Source of the DNA: Rhodothermales bacterium
GTDB lineage: Bacteria; Bacteroidota; Rhodothermia; Rhodothermales; Bin80
NCBI GenBank assembly: GCA_951812585.1
Contig: OX638318.1
Location: 1,627,058-1,691,057, forward strand
Reading direction: 5' to 3'
Length of the DNA: 64,000 nt
The first letter of the stretch is position 1. Each line of letters starts with the position of its first letter. Made by a program: the position numbers and the translations under genes. Shown piece by piece: positions 30,738 to 39,313 of this stretch. The notes beneath the pieces are model-generated. The model saw nothing but the letters and a program-made list of their open reading frames with translations, did no database searches and had not been told where the DNA came from.

Positions 30738-31364
30738 AAATCTAACCACTTAGATCCAAAGTGCAGTCCGAATGGCAACAGTTCGGGAGAGGGCGACAGA
30801 GCCAAAGGGTTGTGCCCCGGGGACACCACACCATCGGCGCGGTGGACGGCAGTGTAGTACAACAAGCCCTTTGTCCGCAGGCGGTGCGGATTCTGAGGCA
30901 CAAATCTCGAAATGCTCTTGTATTGTAGGATCTTCCTTGTGTAATTTGCAAGGTGAGTCTACTCTATCGGGTAAACGTATGCCGGAGAGGCCGGTGACGA
31001 ACAGTCAGTATGAACTAACTCAAACAGCTGTTTAGCTCAGTGATCATGAACTGGATCAAGCGCACGACCCTCGCAGCCACACTGGCCGTGGCTGGCCTGT
31101 TGGCCCAACCCATTCTGTCAGCTTCAGGCGACATATATGTATGCGAGACTGAAGAGTGCGAAGTAGTCCTCATACAGGGAGAGGATGCATGGGTCCTGAC
31201 CATTATCTGTGACGGCGAGCCCACCTAAGTATCTATTGGCGAGGGTGTGTGGGAAGGTTCTCTTTGCTTTGGAGAAATTGATCTTTGAGTCAGGTTGCCT
31301 TTGTCTTGGGCAATGGGGACCAACCGGTTTAGTATTCCGGCGGAGGTTCGGTAGCAAGACGGCG
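30738..31364 (+). repeat. 627-bp direct repeat, copy A
   Basis: Near-identical to 33046-33672 (constant offset 2308; I see essentially one difference at the 3' edge). It contains a 300-bp leader, a 60-codon Cys-peptide gene and the first codons of the propeller lipoprotein gene. Its left edge coincides exactly with the right end of IS copy 1. Confidence 0.92.
31046..31228 (+). CDS. Small secreted Cys-containing peptide, copy A
   Basis: 60 residues. MNWIKRTTLAATLAVAGLLA is a signal-like N-terminus, with likely cleavage after ILSA. The mature part of about 33 residues is acidic, with three Cys: YVCETEECEVVLIQ and TIICDGEPT. It precedes and slightly overlaps the propeller lipoprotein frame. The gene layout recalls the short NVEALA-type peptides next to 6-bladed propeller genes in Bacteroidota, but the NVEALA motif itself is absent. 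Role unknown; a secreted signal, substrate or partner of the propeller is conceivable. An upstream GTG (31040) would add two residues. Confidence 0.6.
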   Translation: MNWIKRTTLAATLAVAGLLAQPILSASGDIYVCETEECEVVLIQGEDAWVLTIICDGEPT

Positions 31365-32417
31365 ACTCTGCTGGCGTCGGTTCTCCTGCTGGTGTGGGGT
31401 TGCGGGCAATCGCCAAGTCCTGTCCGGATCATCGATTCGGACGTAATTGGCACTCTCTTGGACGCTGCTCCGCAGACGCTCGTAAACCTAGATGCCCTGC
31501 CGGAGCGGGTATGGTACCCAAACCTAGAACTAGGCCACCCGCGGGATTCTATGATTCTGGGAAGTTGGCTCGCCTTCACCTTCGTTGACGACAGCCTATA
31601 CATCGCGGATTTCAAGGCTAGCACCATCTCTGTGGCGGGGCTTGACGGCGTGCTGCACAGACAGATCGGCCAACGCGGGCAAGGACCGGCAGAATTCACC
31701 AACTTGGCTGATCTGGTTTACACCAATGGGCACTTCTTCGCCGGAGAAGAAAGTCGGATACAGGTATTGTCCAGAAACTTAGAGTACGTAGCCTCAACCG
31801 ATCCAGCGGAATCGGGTCCCTATTTACCTGGAGAGACCCTTTCGGCCTCTTCCACGCGGCTGTATGCTCCATGTGATTTGTCGTATGCGTTCCGCGTCTG
31901 CCCACGTAGCGCCATGCTACCCTATGAAAAAGGGCAACCCTTCCTGCGCTCACTGGGCATTACGAAACTCGCTATGGACCTTTTGAAGCTTGGCGTTACG
32001 CCTGATGGGCAGTACGTGATTGCGGCATTCGCAGCACTGCCCTACCTGTTTGTGTTCGATGAACACCACGAACACATCCACACCATACGCTTCTTCGGGA
32101 AAGAAGTAAGTGCTCACGCCCGCAACTACACAACTACCCGCCCCGGCATGCCTGGCATATTTTTGAACTTACTGTTGACGAATATCCATGTGTTGAGCGA
32201 CGAATACGTTGCAGTGCCGATCAGAGATCGGTGGCATATCATTCGAATAAAGGACGGTGGCGTGTTTGAGCACGTGGACATAGTCCTGCTGAATCACACA
32301 ATCTCGGATGATGATGGCTACGTCACAGGTGTCACCCAGGCACGACTTCATGAGGGTCACCTGTACGTGTCCACGACTCGGCTGGCCTACATTCTGCGAT
32401 ACCCATTCCCGCATTAG
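31209..32417 (+). CDS. 6-bladed beta-propeller-like lipoprotein
   Basis: 402 codons from a GTG at 31209; a TTG at 31278 is another start and neither is convincing. The export signal is FGSKTATLLASVLLLVWGC with Cys at about 65. The body has propeller-type repeats: DDSLYIADFKASTISVAGLD and GQRGQGPAEFTNLADLVYTN (the GxGPGEF style of 6-bladed NHL-like proteins), then SRIQVLSRNLEYV. Such genes are common in Bacteroidota with unknown substrate. The 5' part lies in the 627-bp repeat, and a truncated copy is at 33517-33705. Confidence 0.7.
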   Translation: MTASPPKYLLARVCGKVLFALEKLIFESGCLCLGQWGPTGLVFRRRFGSKTATLLASVLLLVWGCGQSPSPVRIIDSDVIGTLLDAAPQTLVNLDALPERVWYPNLELGHPRDSMILGSWLAFTFVDDSLYIADFKASTISVAGLDGVLHRQIGQRGQGPAEFTNLADLVYTNGHFFAGEESRIQVLSRNLEYVASTDPAESGPYLPGETLSASSTRLYAPCDLSYAFRVCPRSAMLPYEKGQPFLRSLGITKLAMDLLKLGVTPDGQYVIAAFAALPYLFVFDEHHEHIHTIRFFGKEVSAHARNYTTTRPGMPGIFLNLLLTNIHVLSDEYVAVPIRDRWHIIRIKDGGVFEHVDIVLLNHTISDDDGYVTGVTQARLHEGHLYVSTTRLAYILRYPFPH

Positions 32418-32914
32418 AGGAATGGACTACGGACTAGCTGCTGGCCTAGCAGCACACTTAGTCCTTGATTTCCACTTGTTGCTGCGCGGAGAATAGGGCG
32501 AGGATGGTCTGCCTCCCGATCCATGACGCAGATTACATGGGTCTTTCTACTGAGGTGGGTGGCCGCCTCGGTGATGTCATGCAGCCCGTTGATCCACTGC
32601 TGCGTCTTAGCCGCGTGTGCGCCCAGTGGCAACCCCTCTGCATTCAGCACCAACGTCGTATGCAAATGCACACCGTGTGCCTTCGTCGTAGTCTGGTTGC
32701 GCCCCGATCACCTCCAAGCCCCTTGCACACAGGGACGGGTACTGTAGTTGATGTCGGTGCCGTCTTGAAAGAACAGGATCGGCTCCGCTGCGCGCATCCG
32801 CTTGATCGTTCGGCTGCGATGCGGTGCCAGGATATGCTCGGGCGTGATCCCCTGCTCGTTGGTCTTCTCTTTGAAACGATAATGCCCCCGTATGGCTGCC
32901 CTGTCGGATTTCAT
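32414..32914 (-). pseudogene. IS4-family (Tn5-like) transposase remnant
   Basis: Two minus-strand pieces in different phases. The first reads RGHYRFKEKTNEQGITPEHI, APHRSRTIKRM and ILFFQDGTDINYSTRP, the N-terminal part with the catalytic D in QDGTDI. The second reads HLHTTLVLNAEGLPLG, AKTQQWINGLHDI, then HVICVMDREAD with the DRE(A)D box. Order and spacing fit IS4/Tn5-type transposases; the C-terminal Y-(2)-R-(3)-E-(6)-K part is missing. Confidence 0.75.
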
Positions 32915-33045
32915 GGTGGCTGTGAGGCCCCTCCCTCCCTCGATCGATTACAGGCAGAAAGGGCCCAACAAAAAGCCTCTTCGGGGGCTTCTTCCGGCCA
33001 GTTGCCCCGGCCTCCATGATTCCCTGATAAATACCTCTTGTTACG

Positions 33046-33672
33046 AAATCTAACCACTTAGATCCAAAGTGCAGTCCGAATGGCAACAGTTCGGGAGAGG
33101 GCGACAGAGCCAAAGGGTTGTGCCCCGGGGACACCACACCATCGGCGCGGTGGACGGCAGTGTAGTACAACAAGCCCTTTGTCCGCAGGCGGTGCGGATT
33201 CTGAGGCACAAATCTCGAAATGCTCTTGTATTGTAGGATCTTCCTTGTGTAATTTGCAAGGTGAGTCTACTCTATCGGGTAAACGTATGCCGGAGAGGCC
33301 GGTGACGAACAGTCAGTATGAACTAACTCAAACAGCTGTTTAGCTCAGTGATCATGAACTGGATCAAGCGCACGACCCTCGCAGCCACACTGGCCGTGGC
33401 TGGCCTGTTGGCCCAACCCATTCTGTCAGCTTCAGGCGACATATATGTATGCGAGACTGAAGAGTGCGAAGTAGTCCTCATACAGGGAGAGGATGCATGG
33501 GTCCTGACCATTATCTGTGACGGCGAGCCCACCTAAGTATCTATTGGCGAGGGTGTGTGGGAAGGTTCTCTTTGCTTTGGAGAAATTGATCTTTGAGTCA
33601 GGTTGCCTTTGTCTTGGGCAATGGGGACCAACCGGTTTAGTATTCCGGCGGAGGTTCGGTAGCAAAACGGCG
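33046..33672 (+). repeat. 627-bp direct repeat, copy B
   Basis: Second copy of 30738-31364. Its left edge follows the IS4-like remnant and its right edge runs into an integrase-like remnant, with the break in identity at ggcg (33669-33672). The leader and peptide gene are intact while the propeller gene is cut after about 50 codons. Confidence 0.92.
33354..33536 (+). CDS. Small secreted Cys-containing peptide, copy B
   Basis: Identical 60-residue product to the one at 31046-31228, with the same leader. Here it has no complete downstream propeller gene. If both copies are expressed, the peptide is made without its usual neighbour from this locus. Confidence 0.55.
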   Translation: MNWIKRTTLAATLAVAGLLAQPILSASGDIYVCETEECEVVLIQGEDAWVLTIICDGEPT

Positions 33673-33705
33673 TCACTTTCTCGGCCATACGCTGCCGGCT
33701 TGTAG
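33517..33705 (+). pseudogene. 5' fragment of the propeller lipoprotein gene
   Basis: Repeats the first about 50 codons of 31209-32417 up to FRRRFGSKTA, then runs into unrelated sequence (SLSRPYAAGL) and stops. The signal peptide is lost, so no product is expected. Confidence 0.75.
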
Positions 33706-33894
33706 CGGCCGGTCTGATGAATGTCGATAGTCTGTCCCGGTCTGCGACAACTGAAGGTGCCGGTTTTTAGAGGATGAGAATGGGGCCGGCCGGGCATGGG
33801 TGTATCTGCTGGTGGTCGCCAGTGACACATGCCCGATGATTTCCTTAACCTCGTGGGTCGGCGATCCGTGATCCAGTGCCGGGAATGAGGGCAT
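33673..33894 (-). pseudogene. Tyrosine recombinase C-terminal remnant
   Basis: The minus strand reads LDHGSPTHEVKEIIGHVSLA, then TTSRYTHARPAPF. This is the C-terminal integrase pattern with the LGH-like IIGHVSLATTSRYTH box, including the catalytic Tyr. Nothing upstream supplies the R-K-H part, so it is a fragment. Confidence 0.5.
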
Positions 33895-33916
33895 GGCGCG
33901 GGGCTGACGATGCTCA

Positions 33917-33931
33917 CCCCCCCCCCCCCCC
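33917..33931. repeat. 15-base C tract
   Basis: Run of 15 C between the integrase remnant and an AT-rich stretch beginning gatgtgttattatcgg. It is a likely slippage site and may also be a length error or an assembly join. Confidence 0.8.
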
Positions 33932-34401
33932 GATGTGTTATTATCGGAAATGTTTTAGGACCCGAAAAACGGGTATGAACGGCTGGCAGTGAACCTACGG
34001 CGCTTGGCCTTGGGAACCACCTCAGTCGGCCGCGATTATCCCCTAGGGGTACTGATCAACGTCAATACATGATGGGGCCGGCGACAATTAATTATGGATT
34101 AAGAGAGAGGCCGAGCTTCGAGGCCGAACAGATTGTTTCGGCCCTATTCCGCAGTGCGTGACGGCGGGCGTGACAGGTTAATCCAGTAGGCCGCCTCCGG
34201 ACGGACAGTGGTACGGATAGGGTCGCGGAATCGCCGCTTGAGGCGCCTTTATCCGGCCAAGAAGGGTGCTTGCATCGACATTGGCACGGATGCCGGAGTG
34301 TGCCAAGTGTTCCGAACTGACGCCAGGCGCTCACCTCGCGCCTTCCTGAAGGCCCTGGGACCACGTCCCAGGGCAGGACAGGACCGCGGACGGCTGCCTA
34401 C
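33932..34401. other. Non-coding stretch with a perfect hairpin
   Basis: About 470 bp without a recognisable gene. At 34352-34374 there is a 10-bp perfect stem (gccctgggac / gtcccagggc) with loop cac, just beyond the 3' end of the istB remnant; it may be the transcription stop of the former IS21 element. A small inverted pair cccg-aaaaa-cggg lies at about 33962-33974. Confidence 0.4.
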
Positions 34402-34602
34402 TCAGGGTGCAGGTTCATGCACTGCCTGGGCTTCACTCTGGGCCTCTTGGCGCCGCTTGGAGGCCTCCAGACGGTAGCTGGGCACGTTCAGCTCCAGAAT
34501 CACGCTGTGATGCACCAAACGGTCTATGGCCGCGGCCGTCGTCATCGGGTCCTTGAAGATGCGCTCCCACTGGCTGAAGGCCAGATTGCTCGTAAGCAGC
34601 AC
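34402..34602 (-). pseudogene. IS21-family istB helper ATPase, C-terminal remnant
   Basis: The minus strand reads LLTSNLAFSQWERIFKDPMT followed by TAAAIDRLVHHSVILELNVP and SYRLEASKRRQE. This is the very conserved C-terminal end of IstB. The Walker motifs and istA are missing. The match breaks exactly where the 79-bp sequence shared with copy 3 begins. Confidence 0.85.
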
Positions 34603-34673
34603 GCATGGCCAGCATGAGTGGGCCGTGACCGTATTTCGCGAAGCGGCCTACTCATGCGGCAATGGTTTGGAAG
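34595..34673 (+). repeat. 79-bp sequence adjoining IS copy 2 (inverted match at 40324-40402)
   Basis: Matches 40324-40402 in reverse complement with one visible difference, next to the IS left end in both places. It holds an internal inverted pair catgagtgggcc / ggcctactcatg (one mismatch) separated by about 20 nt. It is absent beside IS copy 1. It seems to have moved together with the IS. Confidence 0.75.
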
Positions 34674-34745
34674 GGTGATTATATAAAGAACTGAAGCATT
34701 CTTCCCGATCGGCCGTGTGAAGGGATACACCAGATCGGGGAATTC

Positions 34746-35681
34746 ATGGCGGTTAAATCGGGGCCTGAGCGCAGTTATCGCAAGGGAATCAGCATGGTCA
34801 AACTGGCCGAAATGTTTCCGGATGAGCAGGCGGCCGTCCTGTGGCTCGAGGCTGTGATTTGGCCGGACGGTCGTCTGTGCCCGCGTTGCAAGGGCACAGA
34901 CACGTATGCGGGCACACAGGCCAATGCCGTACCGATGCCGTCCGTGCAAGCGGTTCTTCTCGGTGCGCACAGGTACCGCATTGGCCAGTAGCCGGCTGCC
35001 GTTGAAGAAGTGGGTGTGGGCCATTTATCTTGAAATGACCTCCCTGAAGGGCGTCTCCAGCATGAAGCTCCACCGCGACCTCGATGGGACGCAGACTACG
35101 GCCTGGTTCATGTTGCAGCGCGTACGGGCCGCCTTTGCGCCCCTGCTGGCCGCTGCGTTCGAGGGATCGGTGGAGGCCGACGAAGCGTACGGGGGTGGCT
35201 TGGAGAAAAACAAGCACGAGCACAGGAAGCAGAAAGCCGGACGCGGGCCAGTAGGCAAGACGGCGGTGGCCGGCCTGAAAGACCGTGCAAGCGGGCAGAT
35301 TCGGGCCGAAGTGGTAGAGAGCACGAATGCAGCGACCTTACAGCCGTTCGTTTACGATAACACCTCGGCACAACGGTCTACACCGATGAGGCGCACGTCT
35401 ACAAGGGCATGCGTGGGATGCAGCACGAAACCGTCAAGCACTCGGTCGGCGAGTGGGTCAATGGCATGGCGCACACGAACGGGCTGGAATCATTCTGGAG
35501 CATGTTCAAGCGGGCGTATCATAGTACGTACCACCACTGGAGCAAGAAGCACGTGCACCGCTACGGGCACCAGTTTGCGGGCAAGCACAACGTTTACACA
35601 ATGGATACGCTGGAGCAAAGGCAGCACGTCGTGGCTGGTATGGTGGGCAAACGGCTCATGTACGCTACGCTGTCAGCGTAG
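34746..35681 (+). pseudogene. IS1595-family transposase, copy 2 (broken)
   Basis: Same domain order as the other copies: zinc ribbon, DDE core, C-terminal HTNG and HRYGHQFAGKHN. It has two breaks. A 2-nt deletion in the cacaca run at about 34911-34916 puts the second CxxC out of frame, and the shared -1 break lies at about 35366. The C-terminal phase is open from about 35370 (VYTDEAHVYKGMRGMQHETV) to the stop at 35681. Confidence 0.85.
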
Positions 35682-35731
35682 CGTTGTGCACCAACTCAGT
35701 AGATCAATGCATACGGACACAGAACACTGAA

Positions 35732-35914
35732 ATGACAAAAGGCGACCGGCAGGAGCGCAAGCGCTTGCAGGACACGTGGGACAACACGCCAGCGGCGAAT
35801 CCGCGCTACGGCGGGCTAACGATACTGGAAGCAACACGGCAGTTCTTGAAGGGCGGGAGGCCGGAGGCACCGAAGGCCAAGCCCGCCGCCCAGGATGAGG
35901 TAAGCTTCAGTTAA
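35732..35914 (+). CDS. Small accessory ORF of the IS1595-like element, copy 2
   Basis: 60 codons: MTKGDRQERKRLQDTWDNTP, then AANPRYGGLTILEATRQFLK and a Pro/Ala/Lys tail ending VSFS. Identical product in copy 3. It lies 50 nt after the transposase stop and ends in the right terminal repeat. Confidence 0.55.
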   Translation: MTKGDRQERKRLQDTWDNTPAANPRYGGLTILEATRQFLKGGRPEAPKAKPAAQDEVSFS

Positions 35915-35927
35915 CTATGTAATCGCC

Positions 35928-36248
35928 AAACCGATACGATTGATTGTCATAAACCGGGAAAGACTATTGACATTCATCAAGATGCGATCCCTCTGGCCCA
36001 ATACACCTCAAAAGAAGAAAAGAAATGGCTAACTTGCGCCCAACTCAGGTGGCCTGCATCATCGGAATATGGAGATAACCCCGTGGAGTTGGCGAACTCA
36101 CTTGCCGGTCCGTAGTCCAGAACGCACCCACGGCCGGTACACCCAGGCAAAAGCCGCCATCCGCAGCTCTTGCGAAAAGGCCGGCTTGGCTGCACACGCT
36201 TCTCACGCAGGCGCCTGGCGCGCCATTGGACGGCTTCGCCAGCAGAAT
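35928..36248. other. Region upstream of the second propeller gene
   Basis: About 320 bp. An open frame continuous with the next gene runs through it, but without a signal or domain. A 17-codon ATG frame at about 36025 is too short to call. No copy of the Cys-peptide gene is found here. Confidence 0.35.
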
Positions 36249-37259
36249 GTGCCGGCCACACGATTGGCGGCGGCCTGTGCAGCAGCTGTAGCGATAGTCA
36301 CTGTTCTGGCTGGCTGCCAACACGAGCCAGTAGGACGGGAAGTTGAGGGTTTCCCATTTACGATCCAACCTCAAGAAGTAGGAAGTCGAATTTGGAGAGA
36401 TGTGCAACCGGATGTGGTGGCTATCTTGGACCAATCTGCAGGGCTGCATCGTCCCGGATATCTATTTGAGGATCAGCACGGCAGCCTCTTTGTCACAGAC
36501 AACGAAGATTACCGGGTCAAGAAGTTTGATGTGGATGGGAAGCTGGTGCAGGTCTACGGCAACGGTAAGGGGAAGGCTCTTGGTGAATTTGAGGCGCCCA
36601 TGTACGCGTCGGTCGATCCAGAGGGCAACGTCTGGGTGCCTGATCTTTCATTGCAGAGATTGGCCATCTTTGAAGAAGACGGCACGTTGCAGCGCTCGAT
36701 TTCACTCGATTATAGGCCGTACGGTTTAAGACACCTTTCCGACGGTAGCTACTTCGTTTACATCGTGCAAGGTGGTACTGGTCCCCAATCAGGAATGTTT
36801 GGTCTTTATCGCGATGCGGAACTACTCACCCAATTTGGCGCAACGGACCTAGATCCAACGACAGCGGCGGGGAGAGTAATAGCGGTTGACGGAGATCTCG
36901 TGTATAGCCCCGCCCGTTTCGAATTCATAGTGCGCTACGACGAAAGAGGGAATGTTGTATATGCGAGGGAGACTCTGCAACAGGAGCAGGAGTCTGTGCT
37001 TGAGGATCAAAGCGCAATGCAAGGGTACCCGCTGATGCTCAAGGCATCACTGGGCCATCAAGGCGGACGCATATATATATCTCCATGGGTCCTGTCCGAG
37101 AAAAGGAGGCTTTTGGTAATAGATGTCTATAGAGCCGCCGATGGCTCATACGAGTTTTCCTTTGAGCTTCCAGAGCCGCGTTCGGGCATGGATGTTGGTC
37201 GGGACTTCATCTATGTAGTGAGGGACACGGCGGTTGTGATATACCGATTGTCGCTGTAG
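36249..37259 (+). CDS. 6-bladed beta-propeller lipoprotein
   Basis: About 336 residues from the GTG at 36249. The signal (VPATRLAAACAAAVAIVTVL) is followed by the lipobox AGC. The body shows successive propeller blades: RPGYLFEDQHGSLFVTDNED, RVKKFDVDGKLVQVYGNGKG with GKALGEFEAPMYASVDPEGN, VWVPDLSLQRLAIFEEDGTL. It ends with YVVRDTAVVIYRLSL. An NHL/6-bladed propeller fold is clear; substrate unknown. A longer frame to 36069 exists but would place the signal internally. It faces the next propeller gene tail to tail across 33 bp. Confidence 0.8.
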   Translation: MPATRLAAACAAAVAIVTVLAGCQHEPVGREVEGFPFTIQPQEVGSRIWRDVQPDVVAILDQSAGLHRPGYLFEDQHGSLFVTDNEDYRVKKFDVDGKLVQVYGNGKGKALGEFEAPMYASVDPEGNVWVPDLSLQRLAIFEEDGTLQRSISLDYRPYGLRHLSDGSYFVYIVQGGTGPQSGMFGLYRDAELLTQFGATDLDPTTAAGRVIAVDGDLVYSPARFEFIVRYDERGNVVYARETLQQEQESVLEDQSAMQGYPLMLKASLGHQGGRIYISPWVLSEKRRLLVIDVYRAADGSYEFSFELPEPRSGMDVGRDFIYVVRDTAVVIYRLSL

Positions 37260-37292
37260 CGGTTTGAGCTAGCCCTGTCGGTTGCTCACTCA

Positions 37293-38285
37293 CTACTTAG
37301 GCGCTACGGGCTCGATCAGGAATGAACGGCTCTCATGGTCCTGTGGTACAATCCTGTAGACTACTCCACTCTCCTCAAACACCATGTCTCCAGATACTTC
37401 CTCCCTGGCTTCGAGCTCACCCGCATAGGAGTAGATGCTCCACATCCACTTGCCTCGGATATTTGACTTTACAGCGATGTACTCGTCAAGCAAAAGCAAA
37501 TCCAATTCCATCTCAATGTCTCTGACGACTCTCGCTGCGGCCTCCAAGTCTGGTACATTGGCATACGCCGAGATGTCGGCTGAGTCGTGTATCAGGTCGA
37601 AATACGATACACTTCCATCGTGCACATTACAGCTCCACACCTTGTGGGTGAGCGGCAGGAGAAAGTATATCACCCCATCCCTTTCCTTGATATGCTTTAA
37701 TCCGCCAGTCTTGATGGGCATCATCAAGAGGTCCGCATCAAGGTCGGACTTGCGTAACTCAAGGGGCATGAATTCACCTGCTGCGCTCATCCTGTACAGC
37801 AGTACGGTCTCAGGATCCAGAGGTGTGGAATAGCTGCTCATAGTAAAATAGAACCACGGACCGGCCTTGCTCACACCAGTAAAGCGGGTCAGAAATGGGT
37901 CAACAAGCTCGCTGAGGCACGCGCCATCTTTGACGGAATAACCTACGAGTCTGCCCTGCCCACGATCTAGTATGAACAATGTGTCCCCGGCGACTGAGTA
38001 GGCCGTTACGTCCTGATACTCGCACGGACCTACGCCTTTGGTGCCAATCATCCCTTCTCGCCGATCTGAAACAATTAGAAAGACCCCATCGCGATTGTCA
38101 ACAACAAGCGCTGTGTCTCCCCGAAGCGGGGTATAACCGTTTACGTTTGCGATAGGCGGCATTCCTTCATCAATGACATACCGCTCCGGGACATCGGATA
38201 CCACAGGCTCGGGGCTGGATGCATCATTGCGACAGGATGCCACCATTAACAACAGGGCAGCACAGCAAACCTTGTACCACAGCAC
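37293..38285 (-). CDS. Beta-propeller-like lipoprotein
   Basis: About 330 residues from the GTG at 38285; the open frame reaches 38372. The signal is VLWYKVCCAALLLMVASC with Cys after VAS. The body carries blade-like strands: DTALVVDNRDGVFLIVSDRR, MIGTKGVGPCEYQDVTAYSV (a GxGPxEY motif like the GQGPAEF of 31209-32417), DTLFILDRGQGRLVGYSVKD. It probably belongs to the same 6-bladed group, though more diverged. It sits between IS copies 2 and 3. Confidence 0.7.
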   Translation of the reverse strand: MLWYKVCCAALLLMVASCRNDASSPEPVVSDVPERYVIDEGMPPIANVNGYTPLRGDTALVVDNRDGVFLIVSDRREGMIGTKGVGPCEYQDVTAYSVAGDTLFILDRGQGRLVGYSVKDGACLSELVDPFLTRFTGVSKAGPWFYFTMSSYSTPLDPETVLLYRMSAAGEFMPLELRKSDLDADLLMMPIKTGGLKHIKERDGVIYFLLPLTHKVWSCNVHDGSVSYFDLIHDSADISAYANVPDLEAAARVVRDIEMELDLLLLDEYIAVKSNIRGKWMWSIYSYAGELEAREEVSGDMVFEESGVVYRIVPQDHESRSFLIEPVAPK

Positions 38286-39067
38286 ATACTGCCCGCAGTG
38301 GTGACTTTCAGGGCTATCGTTGATCGTCGTCACTCCCGTGTCCTCGAACATGTGTGCCACCGCCGTGGTCAAGGCTTTGACCAGGCAAGGCAGGTCAAGA
38401 GCTCTTCCAAGGTTTCAGTGTAAGGTCGTCTCATCTCACGGGCCCGGTTGCATTTTCCTTTAGAGACTAGATGACGAACTAACAGAAAAGTTGCCGCCTT
38501 AAGGCTATTATCCGGTGCCGCAATTCATGGCTGTTTGTAGGATAGAGCCAGTAGTGGATTGGACGGAAAACCCTTACTCTCTACCGCTTCTCCGTTCTTC
38601 GATACATGAGCTCTACCTGTGCGAGGCTGTCCACGGCTACGGATATTCGCTCACAGGGACCCGCAATGCCACCTACATCCTGGGTCGCCGTGGCGTTGCA
38701 TTCATCTCCGCCGTGTCCGAATACGAGCTATTCTAAAGTCGCATGGATTACTGATCTGTGCTGGCAGGCTGAGCCCGAGCCCGATTGCTCACCAATGCAC
38801 GCAAACGCACTCGGCAGCTTCCTACTCGCGCCTTGCGCGGCTACTTGTCTACAGTCTCTTGGTACATGCTGGGCAGATGAGCCGCATCGGCACAGGTCAG
38901 CACCGCGTCTGTTGCAGCCAGCGCGATTGCCAGCGGCAGGGCCTCAGCGACACTGGTCAAGAAGAGGAAAGCGGGCTCCCGACTCGAGTCAATAGGCTGT
39001 AGGATGCGTGCCATCGTCTGCAGAACGCGATGAGGGCACGCACCTGATGCCGCCGAGCGTTTTCTTT
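38286..39067. other. Region left of IS copy 3 with short uncertain ORFs
   Basis: About 780 bp. Two short frames look protein-like but match nothing I know. A minus-strand frame of 57 residues at 38841-39014 reads MARILQPIDSSREPAFLFLT, then SVAEALPLAIALAATDAVLT. A plus-strand frame at 38527-38736 reads MAVCRIEPVVDWTENPYSLP and ends AFISAVSEYELF. The first is slightly like the end of a PIN domain; I would not name it. Confidence 0.3.
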
Positions 39068-39080
39068 GGCGATTACATAG

Positions 39081-39263
39081 TTAACTGAAGCTTACCTCAT
39101 CCTGGGCGGCGGGCTTGGCCTTCGGTGCCTCCGGCCTCCCGCCCTTCAAGAACTGCCGTGTTGCTTCCAGTATCGTTAGCCCGCCGTAGCGCGGATTCGC
39201 CGCTGGCGTGTTGTCCCACGTGTCCTGCAAGCGCTTGCGCTCCTGCCGGTCGCCTTTTGTCAT
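39081..39263 (-). CDS. Small accessory ORF of the IS1595-like element, copy 3
   Basis: 60-residue product identical to that of copy 2 (MTKGDRQERKRLQDTWDNTP and so on). It lies after the transposase on the minus strand and ends in the terminal repeat. Confidence 0.55.
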   Translation of the reverse strand: MTKGDRQERKRLQDTWDNTPAANPRYGGLTILEATRQFLKGGRPEAPKAKPAAQDEVSFS

Positions 39264-39313
39264 TTCAGTGTTCTGTGTCCGTATGCATTGATCTACTGAG
39301 TTGGTGCACAACG

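Larger units (their letters stand above)
34674..35927 (+). mobile_element. IS1595-like element, copy 2
   Basis: 1254 bp with terminal repeats GGTGATTATATAAAGAACTG (left) and GGCGATTACATAGTTAACTG (right, reverse complement). Closely related to copy 3 and slightly less to copy 1. No target duplication is visible (tttggaag against aaaccgat). Confidence 0.9.

Noticed and set aside
34092-34364. 90-codon minus-strand frame left of istB
   Set aside because: Basic, Ser/Arg-rich and unrecognised; it runs through the hairpin and is probably chance.
38841-39014. 57-residue frame like the end of a PIN nuclease domain
   Set aside because: Only a loose Ala/Asp pattern; no catalytic acids in place and no antitoxin nearby.
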